A stretch of 64,000 nucleotides of DNA from Pacificibacter marinus (GTDB lineage Bacteria; Pseudomonadota; Alphaproteobacteria; Rhodobacterales; Rhodobacteraceae). Shown piece by piece: positions 35,020-43,639 of this stretch (position 1 is the stretch's first letter; each line of letters opens with the position of its first letter). A program made the position numbers and the translations under genes. The stretch is from the NCBI RefSeq assembly GCF_018860505.1, contig NZ_JAHKPU010000019.1:124001-188000 (forward strand), in the 5' to 3' direction. Under the pieces are notes generated by a model. It saw only the letters and a list, made by a program, of their open reading frames with translations, was not told the origin of the DNA and made no database searches.

Positions 35020-35688
35020 TTAGGCAGGCACCACTGCTGACACCAATGAGTCAAAGAACCCTTTGCCGTCTTCATTGCCATGGGCCGCTTCAAACGCCCG
35101 CTCTGGGTGAGGCATCATGCCAAGCACACGGCGGTTGGCGGACAAAATGCCCGCAATATCACGCGCAGAGCCGTTTGGATTTTCAGCGTAGCGGAACGCC
35201 ACGCGATCCTCGGCCTCAAGCATATCTAGAGTGCTTTGATCAGCGGTAAAGTTGCCGTCGTGATGCGCAATCGGGACGCCGATCACTTGGTCTTTGGCAT
35301 AAGACGATGTGTAGGCGCTGTCAGTTGTCGCAACAGTCAAAGGCGTGGTTTTGCAGATGTATTTCAACCCAGCGTTGCGCAGCAAAGCACCGGGCAAAAG
35401 CCCCGCTTCAGTCAGAACCTGAAAGCCGTTACAGATACCAAAGGCATATCCGCCGCGTTCAACATGCGCTTTGAGCGCTTGCGTGATCGGCGAATTGGCC
35501 GCAATAGCCCCACAGCGCAGATAATCGCCGTAAGAAAATCCACCAGGCACACCAACGACATCCAAGCCATCAGGCAAACTGGTTTCTTTGTGCCAAACCA
35601 TGGTGACATCCGCCCCAGATTTTTGCAAAGCAACAGCCATATCGCGGTCACAGTTGGAACCAGGGAAGACAAGAACAGCAGCTTTCAT
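35020..35688 (-). CDS. purQ: Phosphoribosylformylglycinamidine synthase, glutaminase subunit
   Basis: A 222-residue class I glutamine amidotransferase. VLVFPGSNCDRD at the start, VPGGFSYGDYLRCGAIA, the nucleophile cysteine in FGICNGFQVL and the His/Glu of GMMPHPERAFE are all present. It supplies ammonia to PurL for FGAM synthesis and works with PurS, encoded just upstream (32 bp gap) on the same strand. AAGGAG precedes the ATG. The large PurL subunit is not in the window. Confidence 0.96.
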   Translation of the reverse strand: MKAAVLVFPGSNCDRDMAVALQKSGADVTMVWHKETSLPDGLDVVGVPGGFSYGDYLRCGAIAANSPITQALKAHVERGGYAFGICNGFQVLTEAGLLPGALLRNAGLKYICKTTPLTVATTDSAYTSSYAKDQVIGVPIAHHDGNFTADQSTLDMLEAEDRVAFRYAENPNGSARDIAGILSANRRVLGMMPHPERAFEAAHGNEDGKGFFDSLVSAVVPA

Positions 35689-35720
35689 AGCGCTTTCTCC
35701 TTAGATCGCGTGGATTGGGC

Positions 35721-35951
35721 TTACGCCAGTTCGATCGAATAGCTCTCAATAACCGTATTGGCCAAAAGCTTGTCGCACATGTCTTTGATGGTGTCTTCTG
35801 ACGTGCCATCGGCCAGATCAAGTTCGATCACCTTGCCTTGGCGCACATCGTTGACGCCATCGAACCCCATCGCGCCAAGCGCGTGGCGCACGGCGGCGCC
35901 TTGGGGGTCGAGAACACCGTTTTTCAGCATGACATTCACGCGGGCTTTCAT
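35721..35951 (-). CDS. purS: Phosphoribosylformylglycinamidine synthase subunit PurS
   Basis: A 76-residue protein matching PurS in length and pattern (MKARVNVMLKNGVLDPQGAA, then VNDVRQGKVIELDL). PurS bridges PurL and PurQ in the three-part FGAM synthase. It sits between purC and purQ, with a 67-bp gap after purC. Confidence 0.95.
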   Translation of the reverse strand: MKARVNVMLKNGVLDPQGAAVRHALGAMGFDGVNDVRQGKVIELDLADGTSEDTIKDMCDKLLANTVIESYSIELA

Positions 35952-36018
35952 AGTCAGGGACCCTTTCTTTCGAGGTCTAAGTCTTAAATCAGTCTTACGA
36001 TTTACGGTTTCCCGTAGA

Positions 36019-36777
36019 TCAGTTGATCACAGTCGAATTGGCCGCAGGACCGTTTGTTGGCAGAACGCCCAAACGGCGCGCCACTTCGGTGTAGGCGTCC
36101 GTCAAGTTGCCCAAATCGCGGCGGAACACATCTTTATCAAGCTTTTGGCCAGACTCGATGTCCCACAAACGACAGCTATCAGGTGAAATTTCATCCGCCA
36201 CGATCAAGCGCATAAAGTCGCCTTCCCAAACACGGCCAATCTCGATTTTGAAATCGATCAATTTGATGCCAACACCGTACATAACGCCGGACATGAAATC
36301 ATTGACCCGCAAAGCAAGCGCCACAATGTCGTCCATGTCTTGCTGAGAAGCCCAGCCGAAGGCGATGATGTATTCTTCAGGCACCAAAGGATCACCCAAG
36401 TCATCGTCTTTGTACGAGAATTCGATAATAGGCCGTGGCAGGCGTGTGCCCTCTTCAATGCCAAGACGTTTGGACATGGACCCAGCGGCATAATTGCGCA
36501 CGATCACTTCCAAAGGCACGATCTCGCATTGGCGGATCAACTGCTCACGCATATTCAAGCGTTTGATAAAGTGGTTCGGCACGCCAACGCTGTTGAGACC
36601 TTCCATGAAGAACTCGGACAGACGGTTGTTCAAAACACCTTTGCCATCCACTACAGCCTTTTTCTCGGCGTTGAACGCTGTGGCGTCGTCTTTGAAATAC
36701 TGGATCAAAGTCCCTGGCTCTGGACCCTCATAGAGTGTCTTTGCTTTGCCTTCGTAGATTTTTTTACCACGCGCCAT
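36019..36777 (-). CDS. purC: Phosphoribosylaminoimidazole-succinocarboxamide synthase
   Basis: A 252-residue SAICAR synthetase. [14 protein letters not shown] at the N-terminus binds [15 protein letters not shown] and [10 protein letters not shown] are the two PROSITE-type SAICAR synthetase signatures, and [16 protein letters not shown] follows. It joins CAIR and aspartate in de novo purine synthesis. GGAG lies 5 bases before the ATG. First of the leftward purC-purS-purQ operon. Confidence 0.96.
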   Translation of the reverse strand: MARGKKIYEGKAKTLYEGPEPGTLIQYFKDDATAFNAEKKAVVDGKGVLNNRLSEFFMEGLNSVGVPNHFIKRLNMREQLIRQCEIVPLEVIVRNYAAGSMSKRLGIEEGTRLPRPIIEFSYKDDDLGDPLVPEEYIIAFGWASQQDMDDIVALALRVNDFMSGVMYGVGIKLIDFKIEIGRVWEGDFMRLIVADEISPDSCRLWDIESGQKLDKDVFRRDLGNLTDAYTEVARRLGVLPTNGPAANSTVIN

Positions 36778-37060
36778 GGGGTCTCCAATAGATATGGGGG
36801 CCGGGAATCATTCATCCAGCCGCTCTAAGTGGCTCTTTAGGGCAAGCGGCGCGGCCAAGCAAGATCACGGCAGGGATTTGAACCCGCAAATCTGTTACCA
36901 AAGGGTCATAAAGGGCCAAAGGGCTGCGTAAAACCATGTTCACATCGCGCATGCAGCCTATAAACATAAGCACGACTTTCACACGCGCGCCCCCATTCCC
37001 TCTTGAAGCCAAGGCCTAGGGGCGTCATATCTTAATCAAACACCGAACGGAGGACTGACC

Positions 37061-37366
37061 ATGTCAGCATTTGACGACCGCGAATCTGCTTTTGAAAACA
37101 AATTCGCCCATGACGAAGAAATGCAATTCAAAGCCGAAGCGCGCGCCAACAAGCTTTTGGGCCTTTGGGCGGCTGAGATTTTGGGCAAAGACGACGCAAA
37201 CGCCTATGCTTTGGAAGTGATCAAAGCCGACTTTGAAGAAGCCGGCCATGACGATGTGATCCGCAAAGTTGTGGCAGACCTTGGGGACAAATCCTCCGAA
37301 GCGGCGATCCGCGCCAAACGCGCTGAATGCTTGATTGAAGCCAAAGGCCAACTTGCTGAGGGCTAA
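37061..37366 (+). CDS. F1-ATPase inhibitor zeta subunit (DUF1476)
   Basis: A 101-residue all-helical protein of the DUF1476 family. The N-terminal MSAFDDRESAFENKFAHDEE is the inhibitory segment shown in Paracoccus denitrificans to lock the F1-ATPase against ATP hydrolysis; the rest forms a four-helix bundle (RANKLLGLWAAEILG, SEAAIRAKRAECLIEA). GGAGGACTGACC precedes the ATG. It is divergent from purC and monocistronic, ending at a terminator. Confidence 0.92.
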   Translation: MSAFDDRESAFENKFAHDEEMQFKAEARANKLLGLWAAEILGKDDANAYALEVIKADFEEAGHDDVIRKVVADLGDKSSEAAIRAKRAECLIEAKGQLAEG

Positions 37367-37431
37367 GCCCTACGCGCAGGTTAAGCGCCGCTTTTGCTGC
37401 ACACAGCGGCTTTAGATCACGGCAAAACGAC

Positions 37432-37460
37432 AAACGGCTCAGGTCTCTGGGCCGTTTTTT
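37432..37460 (+). terminator. Terminator after the zeta-subunit gene
   Basis: AACGGC / GCCGTT stem with a TTTTTT tract, about 65 bp after the stop. Confidence 0.75.
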
Positions 37461-37740
37461 AACATCATGATCTTGCGTTCATTCGACAGACCGTCACCGC
37501 AGGACCGGATCTCACAGTTCATCCATCACAATTCACCCAATCGCTTACAATCCTTCGCAACGTTTTGCCGTGGCTGAATACAATCTTGGCGTGTCGCTGC
37601 GCAAACCTATGACCTCAGCACTGCCCCGCACGTCTCGTACGCCCCTTGCGATTGTTTCGAAAAACCCCCATCTCAAAAGATACACTTTCACCGCTTCACC
37701 ACGCCATTTCTCATGACTTTCATAAACGTTATGATTTGAA

Positions 37741-37753
37741 TGAATTTGATTCA
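37741..37753 (+). promoter_or_regulatory. MetR-like operator upstream of the homocysteine methyltransferase
   Basis: TGAATTTGATTCA fits the MetR consensus TGAA-five bases-TTCA with the central T. It lies about 117 bp before the ATG of a homocysteine methyltransferase, a typical MetR target class. A second palindrome directly upstream (37721-37735) may be part of the same control site. Confidence 0.45.
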
Positions 37754-37869
37754 TTTGCCCAAGTCTGGCAAACAGCCCTCAAAGCCATTGCGGGAGGCTC
37801 CCCGAGCCGCACGCGTACCCAAACACTGCCCGTCCTATAAAGCGCGGCCCAAACAGACCGGATTTCACA

Positions 37870-38886
37870 ATGACTGACGCCCTCACCCGCCTGCTCAGCG
37901 AACGCGATTGGCTTTTGACCGATGGTGCGACTGGCACAGCATTGTTCAACATGGGGCTGCAATCCGGCGATGCGCCTGAGCTTTGGAATGTCGACAAGCC
38001 TGAAAACATCACCAAACTCTATCAGGGTGCGGTGGATGCTGGCTCTGATATATTCTTGACCAACACTTTTGGCGGCAACGCCTCGCGGCTCAAACTGCAT
38101 GACGCCCAATCGCGTGTGCATGAATTGAACAAAGCCGCCGCAGAAATTGGTCGCGAAGTGGCAGACAAAGCGGGCCGTACCGTGATCGTTGCAGGGTCCG
38201 TTGGCCCCACTGGCGACATCATGGAACCTACGGGCACGTTAAGCTTTTCAGACGCGGTGGAAATGTTCCACGAGCAAGCCGAGGGCCTAAAAGCGGGCGG
38301 CGTTGATGTCTTGTGGATCGAGACAATTTCTGCCCCCGAAGAATACCGCGCCGCCGCAGAAGGCGCGCGTTTGGCTGGCATGGCTTGGGCGGGCACCATG
38401 TCCTTTGACACAGCCGGGCGCACGATGATGGGTGTCACCTCGTCCCAAATGGCGAACTTGGTGGAAAAAATCGACAACCCGCCCGTGGCTTACGGCGCCA
38501 ACTGTGGTGTGGGGTCTTCTGATCTGTTGCGCACGGTTCTTGGGTTTTCCGCCCAAGCCACTGGTCGGCCGATCATCGCCAAAGGCAACGCTGGCATCCC
38601 CAAATACCACGATGGCCATATCCACTACGATGGCACACCCGAATTGATGGCCGATTACGCTTGCATGGCGCGTGATGCGGGGGCCACGATCATTGGTGGT
38701 TGCTGTGGCACGACGCCTGTCCACTTGCGTGCGATGCGCGAAGCGCTTGAAACCCGCCCCCGTGGCGAGCGTCCGACGCTTGAATTTATCGCCGAAAAAC
38801 TTGGCGGGTTTTCGTCACCATCAGACGGCACCGACGACAAAGGCCCAACACGGGACCGGTCGTCTTCACGTCGCCGCCGCACATAA
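37870..38886 (+). CDS. Homocysteine S-methyltransferase (split methionine synthase component / Bmt)
   Basis: A 338-residue zinc-dependent methyltransferase, homologous to the homocysteine-binding module of MetH. LLTDGATGTALFNMGLQ at the start, the zinc cysteine in YGANCGVG and the pair in IIGGCCGTTPVHLRAM complete the three-Cys zinc site. Often named betaine-homocysteine methyltransferase, but in Rhodobacterales (Phaeobacter, Dinoroseobacter) the equivalent protein acts with a separate corrinoid protein as a split cobalamin-dependent methionine synthase. The corrinoid gene lies 1.25 kb downstream, supporting that reading. Confidence 0.88.
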   Translation: MTDALTRLLSERDWLLTDGATGTALFNMGLQSGDAPELWNVDKPENITKLYQGAVDAGSDIFLTNTFGGNASRLKLHDAQSRVHELNKAAAEIGREVADKAGRTVIVAGSVGPTGDIMEPTGTLSFSDAVEMFHEQAEGLKAGGVDVLWIETISAPEEYRAAAEGARLAGMAWAGTMSFDTAGRTMMGVTSSQMANLVEKIDNPPVAYGANCGVGSSDLLRTVLGFSAQATGRPIIAKGNAGIPKYHDGHIHYDGTPELMADYACMARDAGATIIGGCCGTTPVHLRAMREALETRPRGERPTLEFIAEKLGGFSSPSDGTDDKGPTRDRSSSRRRRT

Positions 38887-38922
38887 ACCAAACAGGGTGA
38901 TCCGCAGATGGCCATCCAACGG

Positions 38923-40026
38923 TCAAAACAACGACAGCTGGTCCCCCATTTTGGGCGGCACGCGAAACATGTCGCGCGTCAAGCGAGGCAGTTTCAACCG
39001 CAAACCTGTGCGGTTGAGCGCGATGTCGAAACGCTGCGCCATCAAATCCGCCCATTCGCCCTGCCCCTTCATCCGCTTGGTAAAACTGCTGTCGTAATCC
39101 TTGCCCCCGTGCAATTCGCGCACACGGTTCATCACGCGAGCGGCCCGGTCAGGCACATGCTCGTTCAGCCAATTCTCGAACAAGGGCGCGACCTCACGCG
39201 GCAAGCGCAGCATAATATAGCTGGCAGCCTGCGCACCATTTTTGGCGCAAGCACTCATGATTGCCTCAAGCTCGTGATCGGTGAGCGCAGGGATAACAGG
39301 CGCCACCATAGCGCGCACCGGAATGCCCGCGTCACTGAGCATACGAATGGTTTTCAAACGCCGCGCGGGCGCGGGCGCACGCGGCTCCAACTGACGCGAC
39401 AACGTGGACCCCAAGGTGGTGACAGAAATCCCCACATGCACCAATCCTTTGGCGGCCATGACGCGCAAAATATCGATATCGCGCTCAATCAACGTGCCTT
39501 TGGTGGTGATCATCACCGGATGATTGTGATCGCTGAGCACCGTCAGAATATCGCGCATCACGCGGTCCCGCGCCTCGATGGGCTGGTACGGATCGGTGTT
39601 GGTGCCGATGCCGATCGGGGCCACGTCGTAAGATTTGGCCGACAATTCGCGTGCCAAAACCTCTGCCGCGTCCTTTTTGCGGGTCAAACGCGTCTCGAAA
39701 TCAAGCCCCGCAGACAGGCCCAAATAGGCATGAGAAGGCCGCGCATAGCAGTAGCTGCACCCGTGTTCGCAACCTCTGTACGGGTTGATCGAGCGGTCAA
39801 AGGGCAAATCGGGGCTCTCGTTGCGCGACATAATTTTGCGCGGGCGCTCGTCCACCGTGGTGGTGCGCAGGGTCGTTTCCTCGAAAGGCGCGTCCCATCC
39901 GTCAATATAGGTTTCGCGGGCCAGCTTTTCGAACCGGCCAACAGCGTTGGAGGACGCTCCGCGGGCTTTTGCTTTGAGGCCCAGCGGCAGCGCCGGCCCA
40001 AGGGGGAGTGTGGAATCATATGCCAT
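38923..40026 (-). CDS. PA0069-family radical SAM protein (SPL-like)
   Basis: A 367-residue radical SAM enzyme with the cluster motif in GCEHGCSYCYARP (C-x3-C-x2-C), preceded by SINPYRGCEHG as in the spore-photoproduct-lyase-like/COG1533 family. Function unknown. The ATG at 40026 (MAYDSTLPLG) is preferred; the 20-residue hydrophobic extension to 40086 is unlike the family. It is convergent with the methyltransferase gene and divergent from the corrinoid gene, an arrangement I recall as conserved in Roseobacter genomes. Confidence 0.88.
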   Translation of the reverse strand: MAYDSTLPLGPALPLGLKAKARGASSNAVGRFEKLARETYIDGWDAPFEETTLRTTTVDERPRKIMSRNESPDLPFDRSINPYRGCEHGCSYCYARPSHAYLGLSAGLDFETRLTRKKDAAEVLARELSAKSYDVAPIGIGTNTDPYQPIEARDRVMRDILTVLSDHNHPVMITTKGTLIERDIDILRVMAAKGLVHVGISVTTLGSTLSRQLEPRAPAPARRLKTIRMLSDAGIPVRAMVAPVIPALTDHELEAIMSACAKNGAQAASYIMLRLPREVAPLFENWLNEHVPDRAARVMNRVRELHGGKDYDSSFTKRMKGQGEWADLMAQRFDIALNRTGLRLKLPRLTRDMFRVPPKMGDQLSLF

Positions 40027-40135
40027 ACTCAAGATGTAGAACAAAATGAGAACATTTGCCAAGCCCTTCTGTTTAGGGTAGGCCAAAATATAACAGCACA
40101 GGCTTTCACCGGTGCCGCCACAAAAGGAACTGCAT

Positions 40136-40831
40136 ATGTCTGATCAAGAAGGCGATCTCATCCTAGCCGATCTCAACGATTCCGAGCTTGTCGAACAGAT
40201 GATGGACGATCTTTACGATGGCCTCAAAGATGAAATCGCCGAAGCCGTAACCATTCTTTTGGACCGCGGCTGGGTGCCTTACGACATTTTGACCAAGTCT
40301 TTGGTCTTGGGCATGCAGATTGTTGGCGATGACTTCCGTGATGGTATTTTGTTCGTCCCCGAAGTGCTGCGCTCTGCGCAAGCGATGAAAGGCGGCATGG
40401 CCATTTTGAAGCCGCTGTTGGTGGAAACCGGCGCGCCGAAAATGGGAAAAATGGTCATCGGCACCGTCAAAGGCGACATCCACGACATCGGTAAAAACCT
40501 TGTGGCGATGATGATGGAGGGCGCAGGCTTTGAAATCATCGATCTGGGTATCAATAACCCTGCCGAAGACTACATCAACACCGCCATCAATGAGGGCTGC
40601 GATATCATCGGCATGTCCGCTCTGCTGACCACAACCATGCCTTACATGAAAGTGGTCATCGACCAGTTGACCGAGATGGGCAAACGTGGCGATTATATCG
40701 TTTTGGTCGGCGGTGCGCCGTTGAACGAAGAGTTCGGCAAGGCCATCGGTGCGGATGCCTATTGTGACGACGCGGCGATTGCGGTTGAGACCGCGAAGTC
40801 CATGATCGCGCGCCGCCACAACCAAGTTTAA
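40136..40831 (+). CDS. Cobalamin-binding corrinoid protein (B12 module of split methionine synthase)
   Basis: A 231-residue protein. The helical cap domain (residues about 15-90, LVLGMQIVGDDFRDGILFVP) is followed by the B12-binding Rossmann domain with GTVKGDIHDIGKNL, whose His (D-x-H-x2-G) is the lower axial cobalt ligand, then IGMSALLTTTMPYM and LVGGAPLNEEF. It is the methyl carrier between a methyl donor module and the homocysteine methyltransferase. The ATG at 40136 (MSDQEG) follows AAAAGGA. Nine bases separate it from the DUF1638 gene. Confidence 0.93.
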   Translation: MSDQEGDLILADLNDSELVEQMMDDLYDGLKDEIAEAVTILLDRGWVPYDILTKSLVLGMQIVGDDFRDGILFVPEVLRSAQAMKGGMAILKPLLVETGAPKMGKMVIGTVKGDIHDIGKNLVAMMMEGAGFEIIDLGINNPAEDYINTAINEGCDIIGMSALLTTTMPYMKVVIDQLTEMGKRGDYIVLVGGAPLNEEFGKAIGADAYCDDAAIAVETAKSMIARRHNQV

Positions 40832-40840
40832 TCTGGGCAG

Positions 40841-41485
40841 ATGCCTGATCCTGCCTCCCAAATAACGGACGAAGCCCTGCGAGATGTGGGGCTTTTGCCA
40901 TTTGGGGCGGGCAAGACCTTGGTGATTGCCTGCGGCGCTCTGGCACGCGAGGTTTTGGCCATCATCAATCTCAATGGCTTGGACCACATAACCCTAACTT
41001 GCCTGCCCGCTATTTTACACAACACGCCCAAAGACATCCCACAAGCCGTTGAGAACGCAATCATTGCGCATCAAGATGCTTACGATCACTTTCTGGTCGC
41101 CTACGGCGATTGTGGCACTGGTGGGCTGTTGCAAGCGACATGTGATCGTTTGGGGGCCGTGATGATCGACGCACCGCATTGTTATGCGTTTTTTGATGGC
41201 ACAGATCAATTCATCGCCCGTGGCGAGGTCACCAGCTTTTTCCTGACAGATTTTCTAGCCCGCCAATTCGATGCCTTCGTCTGGACGCCGCTGGGCTTGG
41301 ACCGTTATCCAGACCTGCGCGATATGTATTTTGGCAATTACGAAAATCTGGTCTATTTGGCTCAAACAGACAACGCTGACCTTTTGGCGAAAGCCAAAGT
41401 CTGTGCTGATCGATTGGGGTTGAACTTTGAACACCGCAAAACCGGTTATGGTGATCTTACAGAGTTTTTGAACGCAAAGCCTTAA
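40841..41485 (+). CDS. DUF1638 protein, companion of the corrinoid protein
   Basis: A 214-residue protein of the DUF1638 family: VIACGALAREVLAIINLNG, YGDCGTGGLLQA, DAPHCYAFFDG and GYGDLTEFL are its landmarks, with conserved Cys and His that could bind metal or corrin. The family recurs beside methyltransferase corrinoid proteins. It is in an operon with the B12 protein (9 bp gap), so a role in corrinoid loading, reactivation or methyl transfer is inferred, not shown. It overlaps the convergent sufE by four bases. Confidence 0.82.
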   Translation: MPDPASQITDEALRDVGLLPFGAGKTLVIACGALAREVLAIINLNGLDHITLTCLPAILHNTPKDIPQAVENAIIAHQDAYDHFLVAYGDCGTGGLLQATCDRLGAVMIDAPHCYAFFDGTDQFIARGEVTSFFLTDFLARQFDAFVWTPLGLDRYPDLRDMYFGNYENLVYLAQTDNADLLAKAKVCADRLGLNFEHRKTGYGDLTEFLNAKP

Positions 41486-41910
41486 TCGGCCAAATGCGCC
41501 TCAGCCGTCTCGTGAATACGCGCCACCATCGCGCGCACACCGTTTGAACGTTGCGCAGACAGATGATCGTTCAGGCCTAAACGACCAAGTTCGGCCACGG
41601 CATCGGTTTTGACAACCTCTGCTGCGGTCAAACCAGAATAGAGCGCATGCAACACAGCGATCAGCCCTTGCACGATCATCGCATCTGATCCGCCCAAGAA
41701 ATCAAACCGTGCCTCTGCGCCTTGCCCGTCAAAGCTTGGCACCAGCCACACTTGCGAGGCGCAGCCCTCGACCTTGGTCGCAGGCACTTGAAACGCAGGA
41801 TCAAGCACCGGAAAAGCCTTGCCCATATCGATGACATGGCGGTAGCGGTCTTCCCAATCGTCGAGAAATTCAAAGGTCTCTGCGAGGTCTTCAAAGGTTT
41901 CATTGGCCAT
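41482..41910 (-). CDS. sufE: SufE-family sulfur acceptor
   Basis: A 142-residue protein: FEFLDDWEDRYRHVIDMG, then VEGCASQVWLVP with the persulfide-accepting cysteine, and a final GLNDHLSAQRSNGVRAMVARI. SufE takes sulfur from SufS for Fe-S cluster assembly. The start at 41910 (MANETF, GGAG upstream) is chosen; the longer frame to 42069 is not homologous. It stands alone, convergent with the DUF1638 gene. Confidence 0.92.
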   Translation of the reverse strand: MANETFEDLAETFEFLDDWEDRYRHVIDMGKAFPVLDPAFQVPATKVEGCASQVWLVPSFDGQGAEARFDFLGGSDAMIVQGLIAVLHALYSGLTAAEVVKTDAVAELGRLGLNDHLSAQRSNGVRAMVARIHETAEAHLAD

Positions 41911-42067
41911 GGGGGTGCTCCTGTCTGATCTTGGCTTTGACATAAAGCGTTGCGCGGCCAAGGTCCAGCAGATGCCACAGATTTTGCCCCATGCTCTTGC
42001 GCGTGAACCCTTTTCAAACGTCGCGAAGTGCGATAGCCAATGAACAGACTGTTTGAAGGATAAAGAC

Positions 42068-42568
42068 ATGCGGCGTCAGGTGATCATTTCGGTTTTGGCT
42101 TTGTCCGTTTTGGGCGGCTGTGCGCGCGTTAGCGCCTCAAAATTCAACCCACTCAATTGGTTTGGCCCCTCCGAAGAGGTCGCCCTGACCAAAACAGGCC
42201 AACGGATCATCGTTTTGCCCACACTCGCGCCAAATGTTGGCTACGCAGAGTTCCAAGACACCCGCACTTTGGTAACAAGCCTGTCCGAAGTCACAATCGT
42301 CAAATCCGCCTCAGGTGGCATTGTCACAGCCGTAGGATTGGTTCCCAGCCTTGGCTATTATGACGCTGAACTGGTGCGCATCGAGACAGATAACCCGACT
42401 GAGCTGGTCCTAGATTTCCGCCTGCGCGCGCCTCAAGCCGCCACAGCGATTGGCACGCCTGCACAGCGCCGGATCACCGTGGCGCGGTCTATTTCCGCCC
42501 CTGATCTGGCAAACATTCGCACCATAACTGTGCGCAGCGCATCAGGTGCCCGTGTCGTGCGTCGCTAA
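42068..42568 (+). CDS. Small lipoprotein of unknown function
   Basis: A 166-residue protein with a lipoprotein signal (ISVLALSVLGGCARV; lipobox LGGC). The mature part is mostly beta-strand-like, ending ITVRSASGARVVRR. I do not recognise a named family; similar short lipoproteins occur in Rhodobacterales. AAGGA lies before the ATG at 42068; the in-frame TTG at 42053 is not needed. Confidence 0.8.
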   Translation: MRRQVIISVLALSVLGGCARVSASKFNPLNWFGPSEEVALTKTGQRIIVLPTLAPNVGYAEFQDTRTLVTSLSEVTIVKSASGGIVTAVGLVPSLGYYDAELVRIETDNPTELVLDFRLRAPQAATAIGTPAQRRITVARSISAPDLANIRTITVRSASGARVVRR

Positions 42569-42633
42569 GGCTTTACATCCCAAAACGGCCGCGCCACTGT
42601 GGGCGCTTGACGACGCCATCAAGGATCTAAACC

Positions 42634-43584
42634 ATGACGCACCCCAAGCCCCTGCCACGTAAAATCATTATCGACACAGACCCCGGACAAGACGACGCCG
42701 TTGGCATTCTGCTGGCCTTGGCTTCCAGTGAAATCGAGGTCTTGGGCATCACAGCTGTCGCGGGCAACGTGCCGCTGACTTTGACCATGAAAAACGCGCG
42801 CAAAATTTGCGAAGTTGCAAGCCGCCGCGATATCTTGGTCTTTGCGGGCTGCGACAAACCGATGGTCCAGCCTTTGATCACAGCGGAACATGTGCATGGC
42901 AAATCCGGCCTAGACGGTATTGAGCTGCCCGAACCGACCATGCCAGTGCAAGACAAGCACGGCGTGGATTTCATTATCGAGACCCTGAGGTCCGAACCAA
43001 GCGGCACTGTCACCCTATGCCCGATGGGACCGTTGACAAACATCGCCACCGCCTTTGATCGCGCCCCTGATATCATCGAACGTGTGCAAGAAATCGTTCT
43101 GATGGGCGGCGCTTATTTCGAGGTGGGCAACATCACTCCCGCCGCCGAATTCAACATCTATGTTGATCCAGAAGCCGCTGATATCGTTTTTAAATCTGGC
43201 GTCAAACTGACTGTAATGCCATTGGACGTCACCCATAAAGCCTTGGTGACCCAAGAGCGCCTGATCCCCTTCAAAGACATGGGTCGCGTGGGCGAAGTTG
43301 TGCTTGGTTGGATGGATTTCTTTGAGCGCTTTGATATTGAAAAATACGGCTCTGCGGGCGGGCCTTTGCATGATCCCACCGTGATCGCCTATCTGATCAC
43401 CCCTGATATGTTCAAAGGGCGGTTTATCAATGTCGAGATCGAAACCACGTCTGAATTGACCCGCGGCATGACCGTGGCCGATTGGTGGGGCGTGACGGAT
43501 CGCGCGCCAAATGCGACATTCATGGGCGATCTGGATGCGGATGCATTCTTTGATCTTTTGACCGACCGCATCGCCACGCTTTAA
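42634..43584 (+). CDS. Nucleoside hydrolase (IUNH family)
   Basis: A 316-residue N-ribohydrolase. IIIDTDPGQDDAVGILLAL carries the calcium-binding aspartates, PLTNIATAF and GGAYFEVGNITPAAEFNIYVDPEAA contain further ligands, and GGPLHDPTVIAYL the late Asp. It splits ribonucleosides into base and ribose, feeding the purine/pyrimidine salvage that the importer and deaminases on the left also serve. AAGGA precedes the ATG. The GNITPAAEFN loop looks closer to the pyrimidine-specific RihA/RihB type, but specificity is not certain. Confidence 0.93.
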   Translation: MTHPKPLPRKIIIDTDPGQDDAVGILLALASSEIEVLGITAVAGNVPLTLTMKNARKICEVASRRDILVFAGCDKPMVQPLITAEHVHGKSGLDGIELPEPTMPVQDKHGVDFIIETLRSEPSGTVTLCPMGPLTNIATAFDRAPDIIERVQEIVLMGGAYFEVGNITPAAEFNIYVDPEAADIVFKSGVKLTVMPLDVTHKALVTQERLIPFKDMGRVGEVVLGWMDFFERFDIEKYGSAGGPLHDPTVIAYLITPDMFKGRFINVEIETTSELTRGMTVADWWGVTDRAPNATFMGDLDADAFFDLLTDRIATL

Positions 43585-43639
43585 ACCACACAGACCCTGC
43601 CTGCCCTTACTGTGACAGGTCCAATCGAAGGTGCCCCTG

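Larger units (their letters stand above)
37367..37869. other. Intergenic region before the methionine synthase gene
   Basis: About 500 bp. It holds the terminator of the zeta gene (37432-37460) and, nearer the next gene, two adjacent palindromes: TCATAA-ACG-TTATGA (37721-37735) and a MetR-like TGAATTTGATTCA (37741-37753). Frames in both directions lack ribosome binding sites. No riboswitch fold (SAM, SAH or cobalamin box) could be recognised by eye. Confidence 0.5.

Noticed and set aside
36860-36920. Minus-strand GGGTTCAAATCCC resembling a tRNA T-arm
   Set aside because: Only three base pairs of T-stem form, and no acceptor or anticodon arm can be built around it.
36812-37012. 66-codon leftward frame between purC and the zeta gene
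   Set aside because: No ribosome binding site, no family resemblance, and it occupies the promoter region.
38923-40143. Rightward 411-codon frame opposite the radical SAM gene
   Set aside because: Antisense shadow; the leftward frame has the C-x3-C-x2-C cluster motif and family homology.
40163-40987. Leftward 274-codon frame opposite the corrinoid gene
   Set aside because: Antisense shadow, His/Gln-rich; the rightward frame has the B12-binding motif.
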